A stretch of 9,018 bases of DNA, taken from NCBI GenBank assembly GCA_027296385.1, contig JAPUJD010000322.1, forward strand, positions 1 to 9,018. Reading direction: 5' to 3'. This document shows, one piece after another, positions 1-7,166 of the stretch. The position numbers and the translations under genes are program-made. Every line of letters starts with the position of its first letter. Positions within the stretch are counted from its first letter, which is position 1. The notes under the pieces are model-generated. The model had not been told where the DNA came from. It saw only the letters and a program-made list of their open reading frames with translations, and made no database searches. Source of the DNA: Acidobacteriota bacterium (GTDB lineage: Bacteria; Acidobacteriota; Thermoanaerobaculia; Multivoradales; JAHEKO01).

Positions 1-357
1 CCTGGCAGCGCCGCGGGCGAACTCCTCGTCGGCGAATCGGGCTTCGGCGGGGAAGATGGATTCGGTCAGCCACTCGAGCAGCTGACCTCCACCGTAGGCG
101 TCGATCGAGTTGACCTGGGGAAAGTGCATGTGGGTGTCGACGAAACCCGGCAACAGGAAGGCATCGCCGTGATCGACGACCTCGACGGCGGCGCCGTCGA
201 CCTGCGGCCGGTCCGCGTGGTGCCCGCACCACTCGATCATGCCGTCGTCGTCGACCAGGATGGCGCCGTCCGGGATGTCGACCAGCGCTTCGGCCGCCTC
301 CTGAACGGTGGGCTTGCCGGTGAGGTGGAAGACGTGGCCGCGGTGGAGTGTGCTCAT
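1..357 (-). CDS. guaD: Guanine deaminase, N-terminal part (runs off the left edge)
   Basis: Guanine deaminase hydrolyses guanine to xanthine and ammonia in the cytoplasm, using one zinc ion in an amidohydrolase barrel. The 119 codons visible from ATG 357 have no stop before base 1, so only about the first quarter to third of a usual 430-470 aa protein is present. The N-terminal beta-sandwich strands are followed by LLPGFVDTHMHFPQ (residues 68-81). H76 and H78 are the metal-binding HxH pair. The stretch AYGGGQLLEWL (87-97) followed by IFPAEARF is the signature separating guanine deaminases (compare AYGEQLLEWL in E. coli GuaD) from other amidohydrolases. It starts 11 nt after the stop of the small membrane-protein gene, with only a weak Shine-Dalgarno, so it is probably the last visible gene of the same operon. 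Its product, xanthine, is the substrate of the enzyme encoded upstream. The remaining catalytic residues lie outside the window. Confidence 0.88.
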   Translation of the reverse strand, partial: MSTLHRGHVFHLTGKPTVQEAAEALVDIPDGAILVDDDGMIEWCGHHADRPQVDGAAVEVVDHGDAFLLPGFVDTHMHFPQVNSIDAYGGGQLLEWLTESIFPAEARFADEEFARGAAR

Positions 358-368
358 GGGCGATCCGA

Positions 369-848
369 CTAGATCTGGAGCAGGTAGCCGATCACGCTGC
401 CGACGTACCCGGTGAGGCCGACGATCAGGAAGAAAGAAGCCAGGTGGTATTTGGTGGTTCTCTCGTTGCGTCGGACGATGAGGTGAACGAGAGAGTCGCG
501 GATCGTTTCCTTGCACCGGCGGGTACCCCAGCGCAGTTGCAGCGGACCCATCAGAATCAACACGGCCGAGACGAGAATGAAGGCGAGGCCGTAGGCGATG
601 CTGACTCTGGAGAAGGTACTGGAGGCCGCGATCTTGGGGCCCGAGAACCCGGTGATCGTCAACGAGATCGTCATCAGGCCCAGAAGCAGCTGAGCACGGC
701 TCTGCAGCACGTCGAACTGCTTGACCAGAACGTCGAAGACCTTGGAGTAGTTGTCGTCGCCGTGAATCTCGAGCAGATAGCCGAGCTCTTCCTCGGGCGT
801 TTGTGCCCGGGCTCGACTCGGGCGGCGCCTCTTCTTGCGGTCCGACAT
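369..848 (-). CDS. Unrecognised small three-helix membrane protein
   Basis: I do not recognise this family. The 159-residue protein starts with a very basic stretch (KKRRRPSRAR, residues 5-14), followed by an acidic, probably helical segment (about 18-50, including HGDD at 29-32 and VFDVLVKQFDVLQSRAQLLL at 37-56). Three likely transmembrane helices follow at about 53-70, 84-102 and 136-157. A basic cytoplasmic-type loop lies between the second and third (WGTRRCKETIRDSLVHLIVRR, about 107-127). There is no signal peptide. Its ATG overlaps the stop of the XdhB gene by one base (TAATG), which implies translational coupling, and guanine deaminase follows 11 nt later. That position argues for a real gene rather than an antisense shadow. 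The pattern of a soluble helix with an FDxLxxQF-like motif followed by short TM helices loosely resembles small 2-4 TM proteins of unknown function (DUF-type, including some nucleotide-signalling effectors), but I cannot assign it. A membrane anchor or partner for the dehydrogenase is possible, purely by context. Confidence 0.78.
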   Translation of the reverse strand: MSDRKKRRRPSRARAQTPEEELGYLLEIHGDDNYSKVFDVLVKQFDVLQSRAQLLLGLMTISLTITGFSGPKIAASSTFSRVSIAYGLAFILVSAVLILMGPLQLRWGTRRCKETIRDSLVHLIVRRNERTTKYHLASFFLIVGLTGYVGSVIGYLLQI

Positions 849-3193
849 TAGGCCACGCCCGCGCTGGCGTGCTCGCGCTCGGCGGCGAGCCGGCGATTCA
901 AATCCTCGATTGCCATGAGGACTTCTTCGGGTGTTGCCGGGCCGCTGAGGTGGGGGCTCAGCCGTTGCTCCCCGACGCTGGCGATCGCGTCCTTGATGGC
1001 GTGAAAGACCGATATCGCCAGCATCAGGGGCGGCTCGCCGACGGCCTTCGAGCGATGGATGGTGGGCTCGTTGTTGCGCCCGGTCTCGAGCAGGCTGACG
1101 TTGAAGACTTGCGGCATGTCGCTGGCGACGGGGATCTTGTAGGTCGAAGGCGCGTGAGTCTGGAGCTCTCCCTTGGCGTTCCACCACAGCTCTTCGGTGG
1201 TGAGCCAACCCATGCCCTGAATGAAGCCGCCCTCGATCTGTCCCATGTCGATCGCCGGGTTCAACGATTCGCCGACGTCGTGCAGGATGTCGACCCGCGT
1301 GACCTTGTACTCGCCGGTCAAGACGTCGATCAGGACCTCGGAGACCGCGGCGCCGTAGGCGAAGTAGTAGAACGGCCGGCCGGTGAGCGTCGTGCGGTCG
1401 TAATGGATCTTGGGAGTTCGATAGAAGCCGGTGGCCGAGAGCGACACCCGGCCCATCCACGCGCGGTTGGCGAGCTCGGCGAAGGACAGCCGCTCCTCGC
1501 CGATGTGCACTGCGTCGTTGCTGAAGCGGACCTGATCGGGGGGCACATCGAACTGCTCGGCGGCGAACTGCGTCAGTCGACCCTTGAGCTCTCGCGCCGC
1601 GGCGAGGGCCGCCATGCCGTTGAGGTCGGAGCCCGAGGAGGCCGCGGTGGCGGAGGCGTTCGGTACCTTGGCGGTATCCGAGGCCGTGCAGCGGATCCGC
1701 CCGATGTCGATCTGGAGCTCTTCGGCGACCACCTGCGCCACCTTGGTGAACAAGCCCTGGCCCATCTCGGTGCCGCCGTGGTTGAGCTGAACCGTGCCGT
1801 CCGAGTAGATCAGGATGAGCGCCCCGGCCTGGTTGTAGTGGGTGGCCGTGAACGAGATCCCGAATTTCACCGGCGTCAGGGCAATGCCCTTCTTGAGCAG
1901 CTCGCTCGAGCCGTTGAACTCGGCGATCTCCAGCCGCCGTTGCCGGTAGTCCGAGCTCGTCTCGAGCTCGGGGATGATCTCCATGAGCCGGTTGTCTTCG
2001 ACCTTCATCTGGTACGGCGTGATGTCGCGCTCGCCGATGCCGTAGAAGTTGCGCATCCGCACGTCGAGTGGATCGATCTCGAGTGACCGCGCGATCTCGT
2101 CGATCACCCACTCGATCGCCATCATTCCCTGCGGTCCGCCGAAACCGCGAAACGCGGTGTTGGATACCGTGTTGGTCTTGCAGCGATGGGAGGTGATCGA
2201 GACGTTCTCCAGAAAGTAGGCGTTGTCGGCGTGGAACATGGTCCGGTCGTTGACCGGGCCGGAGAGATCCGCCGACATGCCGCAGCGCGACGCGAACATG
2301 AAGTCGACGCCCCGGATCACGCCCTGCTCGTCGAAGCCGACGTCGTAGTCGACCCGGTAACCGTGACGCTTGCCGGTCATGATCATGTCGACGTCGCGAT
2401 CAGGCCGGACCTTGACTGCGTTGCCCGTGCGGCTCGCGATCAGGGCCGCGATGCTGGCAAAGAGCGCCGGCTGGGTCTCCTTGCCGCCGAATCCGCCGCC
2501 CATGCGCCGGCATTCCACGATGACGTCCTTCGCCGTCTTGCCTAGCGCGTGGGCGACGACCACTTGGACCTCGCCGGGGTGTTGCGACGAGCTGTAGACC
2601 AGCATGTCGCCATCTTCCTTGGGCAGCGCGAAGGCAATGTGGCCCTCGAGATAGAACTGATCCTGGCCGCCGAAGCGCAACTGCCCCTGGAGGCGGTGCG
2701 GAGCACCCCGGATCGCTCGATCGGCGTCGCCGCGAGAGAGCTTCATGGTCGGGATCACGAAGGACTGCTTCTCGAGCGCCGTGTCGATGTCGAGAATGGG
2801 CTCCAGGTCTTCGTACTCGATGACGGCCAGACGGGCGGCCCGCCGTGCGTGCTCGACGCTCGTTGCCGCGACCGCGAAAACGGATTGTCCGACGTATTGG
2901 ACCAGGCCGTCGGCGAAGATCGGGTCGTCCCTGAGGGGTCCGCCAATGTCGTTGCGTCCTGGAATATCCTCGGCGGTCATCACGTCGACGACGCCCGGCG
3001 CCTCCTTCACGGGACCGAGATCGATGGAGCGGATTCGGGCGTGGGCCCGCTCGCTCATGCCGATGGCGACGTGCAGGGTCCCGATGGGCTCGGGGATGTC
3101 GTCGGTGTACCGGGCTTCGCCGCTGACGTGAAGGTGGGCGCTCTCGTGGGGCAGAGAAGTCCCGATGCGGCCCTTGATCGTGATTTCAGACAT
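848..3193 (-). CDS. xdhB: Xanthine dehydrogenase, molybdenum-cofactor (large) subunit XdhB
   Basis: This catalytic subunit hydroxylates hypoxanthine and xanthine to urate at a molybdopterin centre and passes electrons to the FeS/FAD subunit encoded just upstream. It has 781 residues, the usual size for bacterial XdhB. The N-terminal a/b hammerhead domain covers about 15-140 (GEARYTDDIPEP at 25-36). The Moco-binding domains carry the expected motifs: FGGQDQFYLE (174-183, Gln177); RRMGGGFGGKE (229-239), whose Glu239 matches the substrate-binding glutamate; NTAFRGFGGPQ (345-355), with substrate Arg349; GGTEMGQG (473-480); and KAVGEPP (716-722), whose Glu720 is the catalytic base. The stretch ASRCGMSADLSGPVNDR (301-317) is typical of true xanthine dehydrogenases rather than CO or aldehyde dehydrogenases. 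The start at 3193 is chosen because MSEITIKGRIGTSLPHESA matches the family start and a GGGAGG lies 5 nt upstream. The longer in-frame extension only reads through xdhA in another frame. The stop overlaps the next gene's ATG. Confidence 0.96.
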   Translation of the reverse strand: MSEITIKGRIGTSLPHESAHLHVSGEARYTDDIPEPIGTLHVAIGMSERAHARIRSIDLGPVKEAPGVVDVMTAEDIPGRNDIGGPLRDDPIFADGLVQYVGQSVFAVAATSVEHARRAARLAVIEYEDLEPILDIDTALEKQSFVIPTMKLSRGDADRAIRGAPHRLQGQLRFGGQDQFYLEGHIAFALPKEDGDMLVYSSSQHPGEVQVVVAHALGKTAKDVIVECRRMGGGFGGKETQPALFASIAALIASRTGNAVKVRPDRDVDMIMTGKRHGYRVDYDVGFDEQGVIRGVDFMFASRCGMSADLSGPVNDRTMFHADNAYFLENVSITSHRCKTNTVSNTAFRGFGGPQGMMAIEWVIDEIARSLEIDPLDVRMRNFYGIGERDITPYQMKVEDNRLMEIIPELETSSDYRQRRLEIAEFNGSSELLKKGIALTPVKFGISFTATHYNQAGALILIYSDGTVQLNHGGTEMGQGLFTKVAQVVAEELQIDIGRIRCTASDTAKVPNASATAASSGSDLNGMAALAAARELKGRLTQFAAEQFDVPPDQVRFSNDAVHIGEERLSFAELANRAWMGRVSLSATGFYRTPKIHYDRTTLTGRPFYYFAYGAAVSEVLIDVLTGEYKVTRVDILHDVGESLNPAIDMGQIEGGFIQGMGWLTTEELWWNAKGELQTHAPSTYKIPVASDMPQVFNVSLLETGRNNEPTIHRSKAVGEPPLMLAISVFHAIKDAIASVGEQRLSPHLSGPATPEEVLMAIEDLNRRLAAEREHASAGVA

Positions 3194-3195
3194 TC

Positions 3196-4752
3196 CTACC
3201 TCCCGCCCTCGATGACGCGTGTTTCCCCTTGCCAACCCGAGGTCTCGAGGAACAGCTTCCTGAGCAGGTTCCGGGTGACCATCTGCCGGTACTCGGCACT
3301 CGCCCGCATGTCCTCGATCGGCGTGTAGTCGCGGTCCAGTGCGGCCATGCCCGCCGCCAGCGTCGACTCGTTCCACTCCCGGCCCTCCAGAGCCTGCTCA
3401 CATTCGCTGGCGCGTTGCGGAATCGCAGCCATGCCGCCATAACAGATGCGGACGTCTCGGGCGCGGCCATCTTCCAGTCGGAAGCAATAGGCGGCGCACA
3501 CCGCCGAGATGTCCTGGTCGAAACGCTTGGTGATCTTGTAGGTCCTGAAATGCCGATCCGAGGGCTCGAGCGGAACGCGCACTCGCTCCACGAACTCACC
3601 CGGCTCCAGGGCGGTCTTCTGGTAGGCGAGGTAGAACTCGTCCATGGGCAGCTCGCGGCTCTCCGGGCCCCGGCGCAGCACGAGCGACGCGCCGAGCGCG
3701 ATCAGTCCGGGCATCGAGTCGCCGATGGGAGAGCCGTTGGCCACGTTGCCGCCGATCGTCGCCGCGTTGCGGATCGGCGGTGACGCGAACCGCCGGTACA
3801 TCTCACCCATGTCCGGGAAGTGAGAGTCGATCAGGGCGTGAGCGTCGGTGATCGTGACCGCGGCGCCGATCTCGATATGGGTCTGGCTCGCCGCGAGAAC
3901 CTTGAGCTCTGCGACGTCGCCCAGGTAGATGACGGTGTCGAGGTCCATGTGGTGCTTGGTGACCCAGAGGCCGATGTCCGTGCCGCCGGCCAGGATGTAG
4001 GCGTCTGGATAACGCTCGACGAGCTCGGCGAAGTCCGCGATGGTGGTTGGGGCGTAGTAGGTGCGCCGCCCGCCCGAGAGGTCGGGACCGGTGACGACGA
4101 GTGTGCCGCGCCGCTCGATGGAGCGCAGCCGCTCGACCATCTCGCGCTCGCCGGCCGATGGCTCATCGTCTCCCGAGGCCGAATAGGGGCTGTGGGTCCA
4201 CCCGCCGTTTCCGTTGCCGCCATGGGGCGGCAGCCGGTACATCTCTTCGGCGGCCTCGATGATCGGACGGTACCCGGTGCAGCGGCACAGATTGCCGGCC
4301 AGGATGTCGTTGATCCGCGCCTTGCTGGGCTCGGGCTCGGACCTGTACATGGCAAAGAGGGACATGATGAAGCCCGGCGTACAGAAACCGCACTGCGAGC
4401 CGTGGAACTCGACCATCGCCTCCTGCACCGGGTGCAAAGCGCCGTCCGGGGCCCGCAGGCTTTCGACTGTGAAGAGCTCCTTGCCGTCGAGGGTCGGAAC
4501 GAACTGGATGCAGGAGTTGATCGCCCGAAACCGCACCCGGTCCCCGTCGAGCTCACCGAGGACCACCGTGCAGGCCCCACAGTCTCCCTCTGCGCAGCCC
4601 TCCTTGGTGCCGGTGCGACGTAGCGTCTCGCGCAAGTAATTGAGCACCGTGGTGTTGGGATCGACGTCTCGAACCGTCCTGACCTCGCCGTCCAGAATGA
4701 ACCGGACGCGATCGCTCGATGTCCCGGAAGTGGACTGTTGGGTAGCCGTCAT
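3196..4752 (-). CDS. xdhA: Xanthine dehydrogenase, FeS/FAD (small) subunit XdhA
   Basis: This electron-transfer subunit carries two [2Fe-2S] clusters and FAD and moves electrons from the molybdenum site to NAD+ or another acceptor. It has 518 residues. The plant-type ferredoxin domain (about 15-90) has C53, C58, C61 and C81 in KEGCAEGDCGAC and INSC. The second, helical FeS domain (about 95-175) has C121 and C124 (SQCGFCTPG) and C156 and C158 (NLCRCTGYRP). A Gly/Ser-rich linker (about 176-205) leads to the FAD domain (about 230-400), with LAGGTDIGLWV (254-264) and ATIGGNVANGSPIGDSMP (331-348). The CO-dehydrogenase flavoprotein C-terminal domain starts near FRTYKITKRFDQDISAV (402-418). All eight cluster cysteines are present, so it should be functional. 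MTATQQ at 4752 is taken as the start because the preceding in-frame reading only extends antisense into the transporter gene. Its stop lies 2 nt before xdhB, and the xdhB ribosome binding site sits in its last codons. No XdhC maturation factor is seen in the window. Confidence 0.96.
   Translation of the reverse strand: MTATQQSTSGTSSDRVRFILDGEVRTVRDVDPNTTVLNYLRETLRRTGTKEGCAEGDCGACTVVLGELDGDRVRFRAINSCIQFVPTLDGKELFTVESLRAPDGALHPVQEAMVEFHGSQCGFCTPGFIMSLFAMYRSEPEPSKARINDILAGNLCRCTGYRPIIEAAEEMYRLPPHGGNGNGGWTHSPYSASGDDEPSAGEREMVERLRSIERRGTLVVTGPDLSGGRRTYYAPTTIADFAELVERYPDAYILAGGTDIGLWVTKHHMDLDTVIYLGDVAELKVLAASQTHIEIGAAVTITDAHALIDSHFPDMGEMYRRFASPPIRNAATIGGNVANGSPIGDSMPGLIALGASLVLRRGPESRELPMDEFYLAYQKTALEPGEFVERVRVPLEPSDRHFRTYKITKRFDQDISAVCAAYCFRLEDGRARDVRICYGGMAAIPQRASECEQALEGREWNESTLAAGMAALDRDYTPIEDMRASAEYRQMVTRNLLRKLFLETSGWQGETRVIEGGR
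3199..3204 (-). promoter_or_regulatory. Ribosome binding site of xdhB, embedded in the end of xdhA
   Basis: On the minus strand GGGAGG lies 5 nt before the ATG at 3193, with the xdhA TAG stop between them. It fixes the xdhB start and makes coupled translation of the two subunits likely, which would give equal subunit amounts. Confidence 0.7.
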
Positions 4753-4786
4753 GGTCCTGCTCTTCCTTCCCCGGCTGTTTCTTTCG

Positions 4787-4803
4787 GGCCAGTATAGCTG
4801 GCC
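4787..4803 (-). promoter_or_regulatory. Perfect hairpin with TATACT in the gap upstream of xdhA
   Basis: The 71-nt gap between the transporter stop (4824) and the xdhA start (4752) contains GGCCAG-CTATA-CTGGCC on the minus strand, a perfect 6-bp stem with a 5-nt loop. The loop and stem include TATACT, which matches a sigma-70 -10 box at five of six positions, although no convincing -35 box precedes it. No T-run follows on the minus strand (the next bases are CGAAAGAAAC), so it is not an intrinsic terminator. It may be an internal xdhAB promoter, an mRNA-processing or stabilising hairpin, or chance. This is the largest gap in the operon, which makes it the natural place for such an element. 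Confidence 0.35.
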
Positions 4804-4823
4804 TCGGCGGGATGCCCTCCAGG

Positions 4824-7166
4824 CTACGGCGACAACGGCCAGACCAGGGGCAGGACGAGAAGGGTCACGGCCAGGCAGATCAGGGTCAAAGGCAGCCCGA
4901 CCTTGATGTAGTCGACGAAGCGGTAGCCGCCGGGCCCCATGATGAGCACGTTGGCGGGATGTGCCACCGGGCTCATGAAGCTCGCCGAGGCGGAGAGCGA
5001 GACGGTCATCATCAGGGCGTAGGGGGATATGCCGAGGTCGGCGGCGGTATGGATCGCCAGGGGTGCGATCAGAATGGCCACGGCAGCGGTGGGCATGACC
5101 TGAGCGGCCAAGGCGGTCAACAGGTAGAGACCCCCAACGACCGCGAGCGGCCCGAAGCCGCCGATCCAGCCGACCATGACCTCGGTCACGAGGTCGGCCG
5201 CGCCAGTCTGCTGAATCGCCAGGCCCAGGGGGAGCATGCCGGCGATCAGGAAGACGGCCCGCCACTCGATGTAGCGGTAGGCCTCGTTCATCGACAGACA
5301 ACCGCTGAGGACCATCAGCGCCGCGCCGGCGACGGCGGCGATATAGATCGGCGCCCAACCGAGAATCACCGAGCCGACGACCCCCGCCATCAGCAGTGCG
5401 GCGAGGGGAGCCTTGTGGCTCAGAGGCGGCTCCTGGGCTTCCTCGGTCAGGACCAGGAAGTCGGGCTCGCTGCCCAGAAGCTTGAGCTTTTCGCGCGGGC
5501 CGTGCAGCAAGAGGGCGTCGCCGAACTTGAGCTGAAAGTAGCGCAGGTTCCGGAAGGTCGCACCCTCCCGCATCACCGCCATCACGTTGAAGCCGTATTT
5601 CTCGCGAAAGTGCAGTTGCGGCAGGGTCTTGCCGGCGGCGGCGGAGCGCGGAGCCAGCACCGTTTCCGCCAGGCAGATCTGCTCGGACTCCAGGTCGCTC
5701 AGCTCTATGGCCGTTTCCGTATGGACCAGCAGCTCGTGCAGCCCTTCGACCGTGCGCAGATCCTCTTGCCTGCCCTTGACCAGCAGGGTGTCCCCGGCCT
5801 GTAGCCGTTGGTTGGGTGGGGGGATCAGTTGCTTGTCACCGTCCCGGATGATGGCCATGACGCCGAGGCTGAAGACATCGCCGAGCCGGCTCTCGGCCAG
5901 AGTCTTGCCGACCAGCGGCGAGGCGCTCGGAACCGTCAGCGACATGAGCCGGTCCTCGAGCTCGTACTTCCCGAGGTTGGCGACTTCGCTGACCCTGAAG
6001 TGGGCGCTGTCGCGCAGCTTCTGCAGGCCCTCCTTGGTTCCGTGGGCCAGGAGCACGTCATCGGGAGCGAGCTCGGCGGTGGCGAGATGGGTCCTGAGCG
6101 GTTCGCCGTCACGCCAGAGGGCCACGATCAGAACGTTGAACCGGTGGCGCAAATCGATGTCGCGCAGGGTCCTGCCAAGGAAGCGAGAGCGCCGCCTCAG
6201 GACGACCTCGGCGAACTCGACATCCGTCGACAACAGCTCTTGCGGCGAGACCCTGATCGGCTCGAGCGACAGGTACTTTGGGACTCCGACCTCGCCGAGC
6301 GCGTCCTGCTGTCCCTGGACGACGATCTGGTCCCCGGGCTCGAAGCGGGTTGCCGGATCGGGCGCCAGGTCGAGGCGTCCGCCGCGCCGAATGCCCATGA
6401 CGTTGAGGCCCAGCGCCGATCCGACGCGGCATTCGGCCAGGCTCTTGCCGGCCAGCGGTGAGCCCTCGGGCAGGTCGAGCACGAACAGGCGCTCCCGCAG
6501 GCTGTAGACCTGGTCCAGGTCCACCTCCTCCCCGGCCATCTCGCGCGCCGGGTTCCTCGATGGCAGGATCCGACGCCCGACGAGGACCATGTACGCGATG
6601 CCGGCCACGACGACGACGACGCCGACCGGGGTGAAGTCGAACATCTCGAACGGCTTCAGGCCGTTCTCCTCCATGGCGGCGCTGACGAGGATGTTGGGTG
6701 GCGTTCCGATCAGGGTCATCAGGCCGCCCAGGAGGGAGCTGAAGGCGAGCGGGATCAGAAGCTTCGACGGCGGGCGCCGGGTCTGGCGCGAGATGTCCAT
6801 CACTACCGGGAGAAGTAGCGCGGCGACTCCGACGTTGTTCATGAAGGCCGACAGAAACGCGGCGGTCAGCATGATGACCAGGATGAGGCGAGCTTCGCTG
6901 TTGCCCGCGAGCCGCAGCACCTGGCGGCCGAGAATCCCCGCGACTCCGGTGCGCGCCAGGCCGCCGCTCAAGATGAACACGGCCCAGACCGTGATCACCG
7001 CGGGATTGCTGAAGCCGGATACCGCGTCGGTCGGGGAGATGAGGCCGGTGAGTGCCAGGCTGACCATGACCATCAAGGCGACGAGGTCGACCTGCACGAG
7101 CTCGGTGACGAACAGAAAGACCGCGACGACCAGAATGCCGAAGACGAGTCCGATCTCGAACGTCAT
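4824..7166 (-). CDS. SLC13/DASS-type permease with four RCK_C (TrkA-C) domains
   Basis: This is an inner-membrane transporter of the ion-transporter superfamily that includes DASS, ArsB and CitMHS. It has 780 residues. The N-terminal half (1-200) has about six hydrophobic segments and the conserved half-repeat motif FMNNVGVAALLLP (108-120), then LIGTPPNILVS (152-162). The C-terminal half (585-780) repeats the pattern with QVMPTAAVAILIAP (689-702) and FMSPVAHPANVLIMGPGGY (730-748), ending in a hydrophobic helix. Between the halves lie four RCK_C-like repeats at about 222-292, 315-385, 402-473 and 494-565, each of the form GK(S/T)L...(hydrophobic)...R(D/E/G)G...GD...(L/V)...G. Such domains usually bind ligands in the cytoplasm and regulate transport. 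The start at 7166 overlaps the upstream gene's stop (ATGA), with AAGGGA 8 nt before it; an in-frame start 29 codons earlier lies wholly within the amidohydrolase gene. Known relatives move dicarboxylates or sulfate. The operon suggests a nucleobase-related anion, but the substrate is unknown. Confidence 0.88.
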   Translation of the reverse strand: MTFEIGLVFGILVVAVFLFVTELVQVDLVALMVMVSLALTGLISPTDAVSGFSNPAVITVWAVFILSGGLARTGVAGILGRQVLRLAGNSEARLILVIMLTAAFLSAFMNNVGVAALLLPVVMDISRQTRRPPSKLLIPLAFSSLLGGLMTLIGTPPNILVSAAMEENGLKPFEMFDFTPVGVVVVVAGIAYMVLVGRRILPSRNPAREMAGEEVDLDQVYSLRERLFVLDLPEGSPLAGKSLAECRVGSALGLNVMGIRRGGRLDLAPDPATRFEPGDQIVVQGQQDALGEVGVPKYLSLEPIRVSPQELLSTDVEFAEVVLRRRSRFLGRTLRDIDLRHRFNVLIVALWRDGEPLRTHLATAELAPDDVLLAHGTKEGLQKLRDSAHFRVSEVANLGKYELEDRLMSLTVPSASPLVGKTLAESRLGDVFSLGVMAIIRDGDKQLIPPPNQRLQAGDTLLVKGRQEDLRTVEGLHELLVHTETAIELSDLESEQICLAETVLAPRSAAAGKTLPQLHFREKYGFNVMAVMREGATFRNLRYFQLKFGDALLLHGPREKLKLLGSEPDFLVLTEEAQEPPLSHKAPLAALLMAGVVGSVILGWAPIYIAAVAGAALMVLSGCLSMNEAYRYIEWRAVFLIAGMLPLGLAIQQTGAADLVTEVMVGWIGGFGPLAVVGGLYLLTALAAQVMPTAAVAILIAPLAIHTAADLGISPYALMMTVSLSASASFMSPVAHPANVLIMGPGGYRFVDYIKVGLPLTLICLAVTLLVLPLVWPLSP

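Noticed and set aside
803..2086. 427-codon open frame on the plus strand opposite xdhB
   Set aside because: It is antisense to a gene with complete catalytic motifs; its low-complexity Arg/Gly/Asp-rich translation is typical of a GC-rich shadow frame.
849..2111. Long in-frame extension upstream of the small membrane-protein gene
   Set aside because: The extension reads Arg/Pro/His-rich sequence inside xdhB in another frame. Only the part from ATG 848 looks like a protein, and the TAATG junction supports that start.
4787..4803. Hairpin as a rho-independent terminator
   Set aside because: No T-tract follows the stem on the minus strand, nor on the plus strand in the right place.
4753..5358. 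Longer in-frame start for XdhA reaching into the transporter gene
   Set aside because: The added residues are Arg-rich shadow sequence of the transporter; the ferredoxin domain starts normally from ATG 4752.
4812..5804. 330-codon plus-strand open frame opposite the transporter
   Set aside because: Its composition (Gln/Asp/Gly/His-rich) is that of an antisense shadow, and the minus strand encodes clear membrane and RCK_C motifs.
6606..6621. CGA/ACG trinucleotide run
   Set aside because: It encodes a run of valines in a transmembrane helix of the transporter and is explained by GC-rich codon use.
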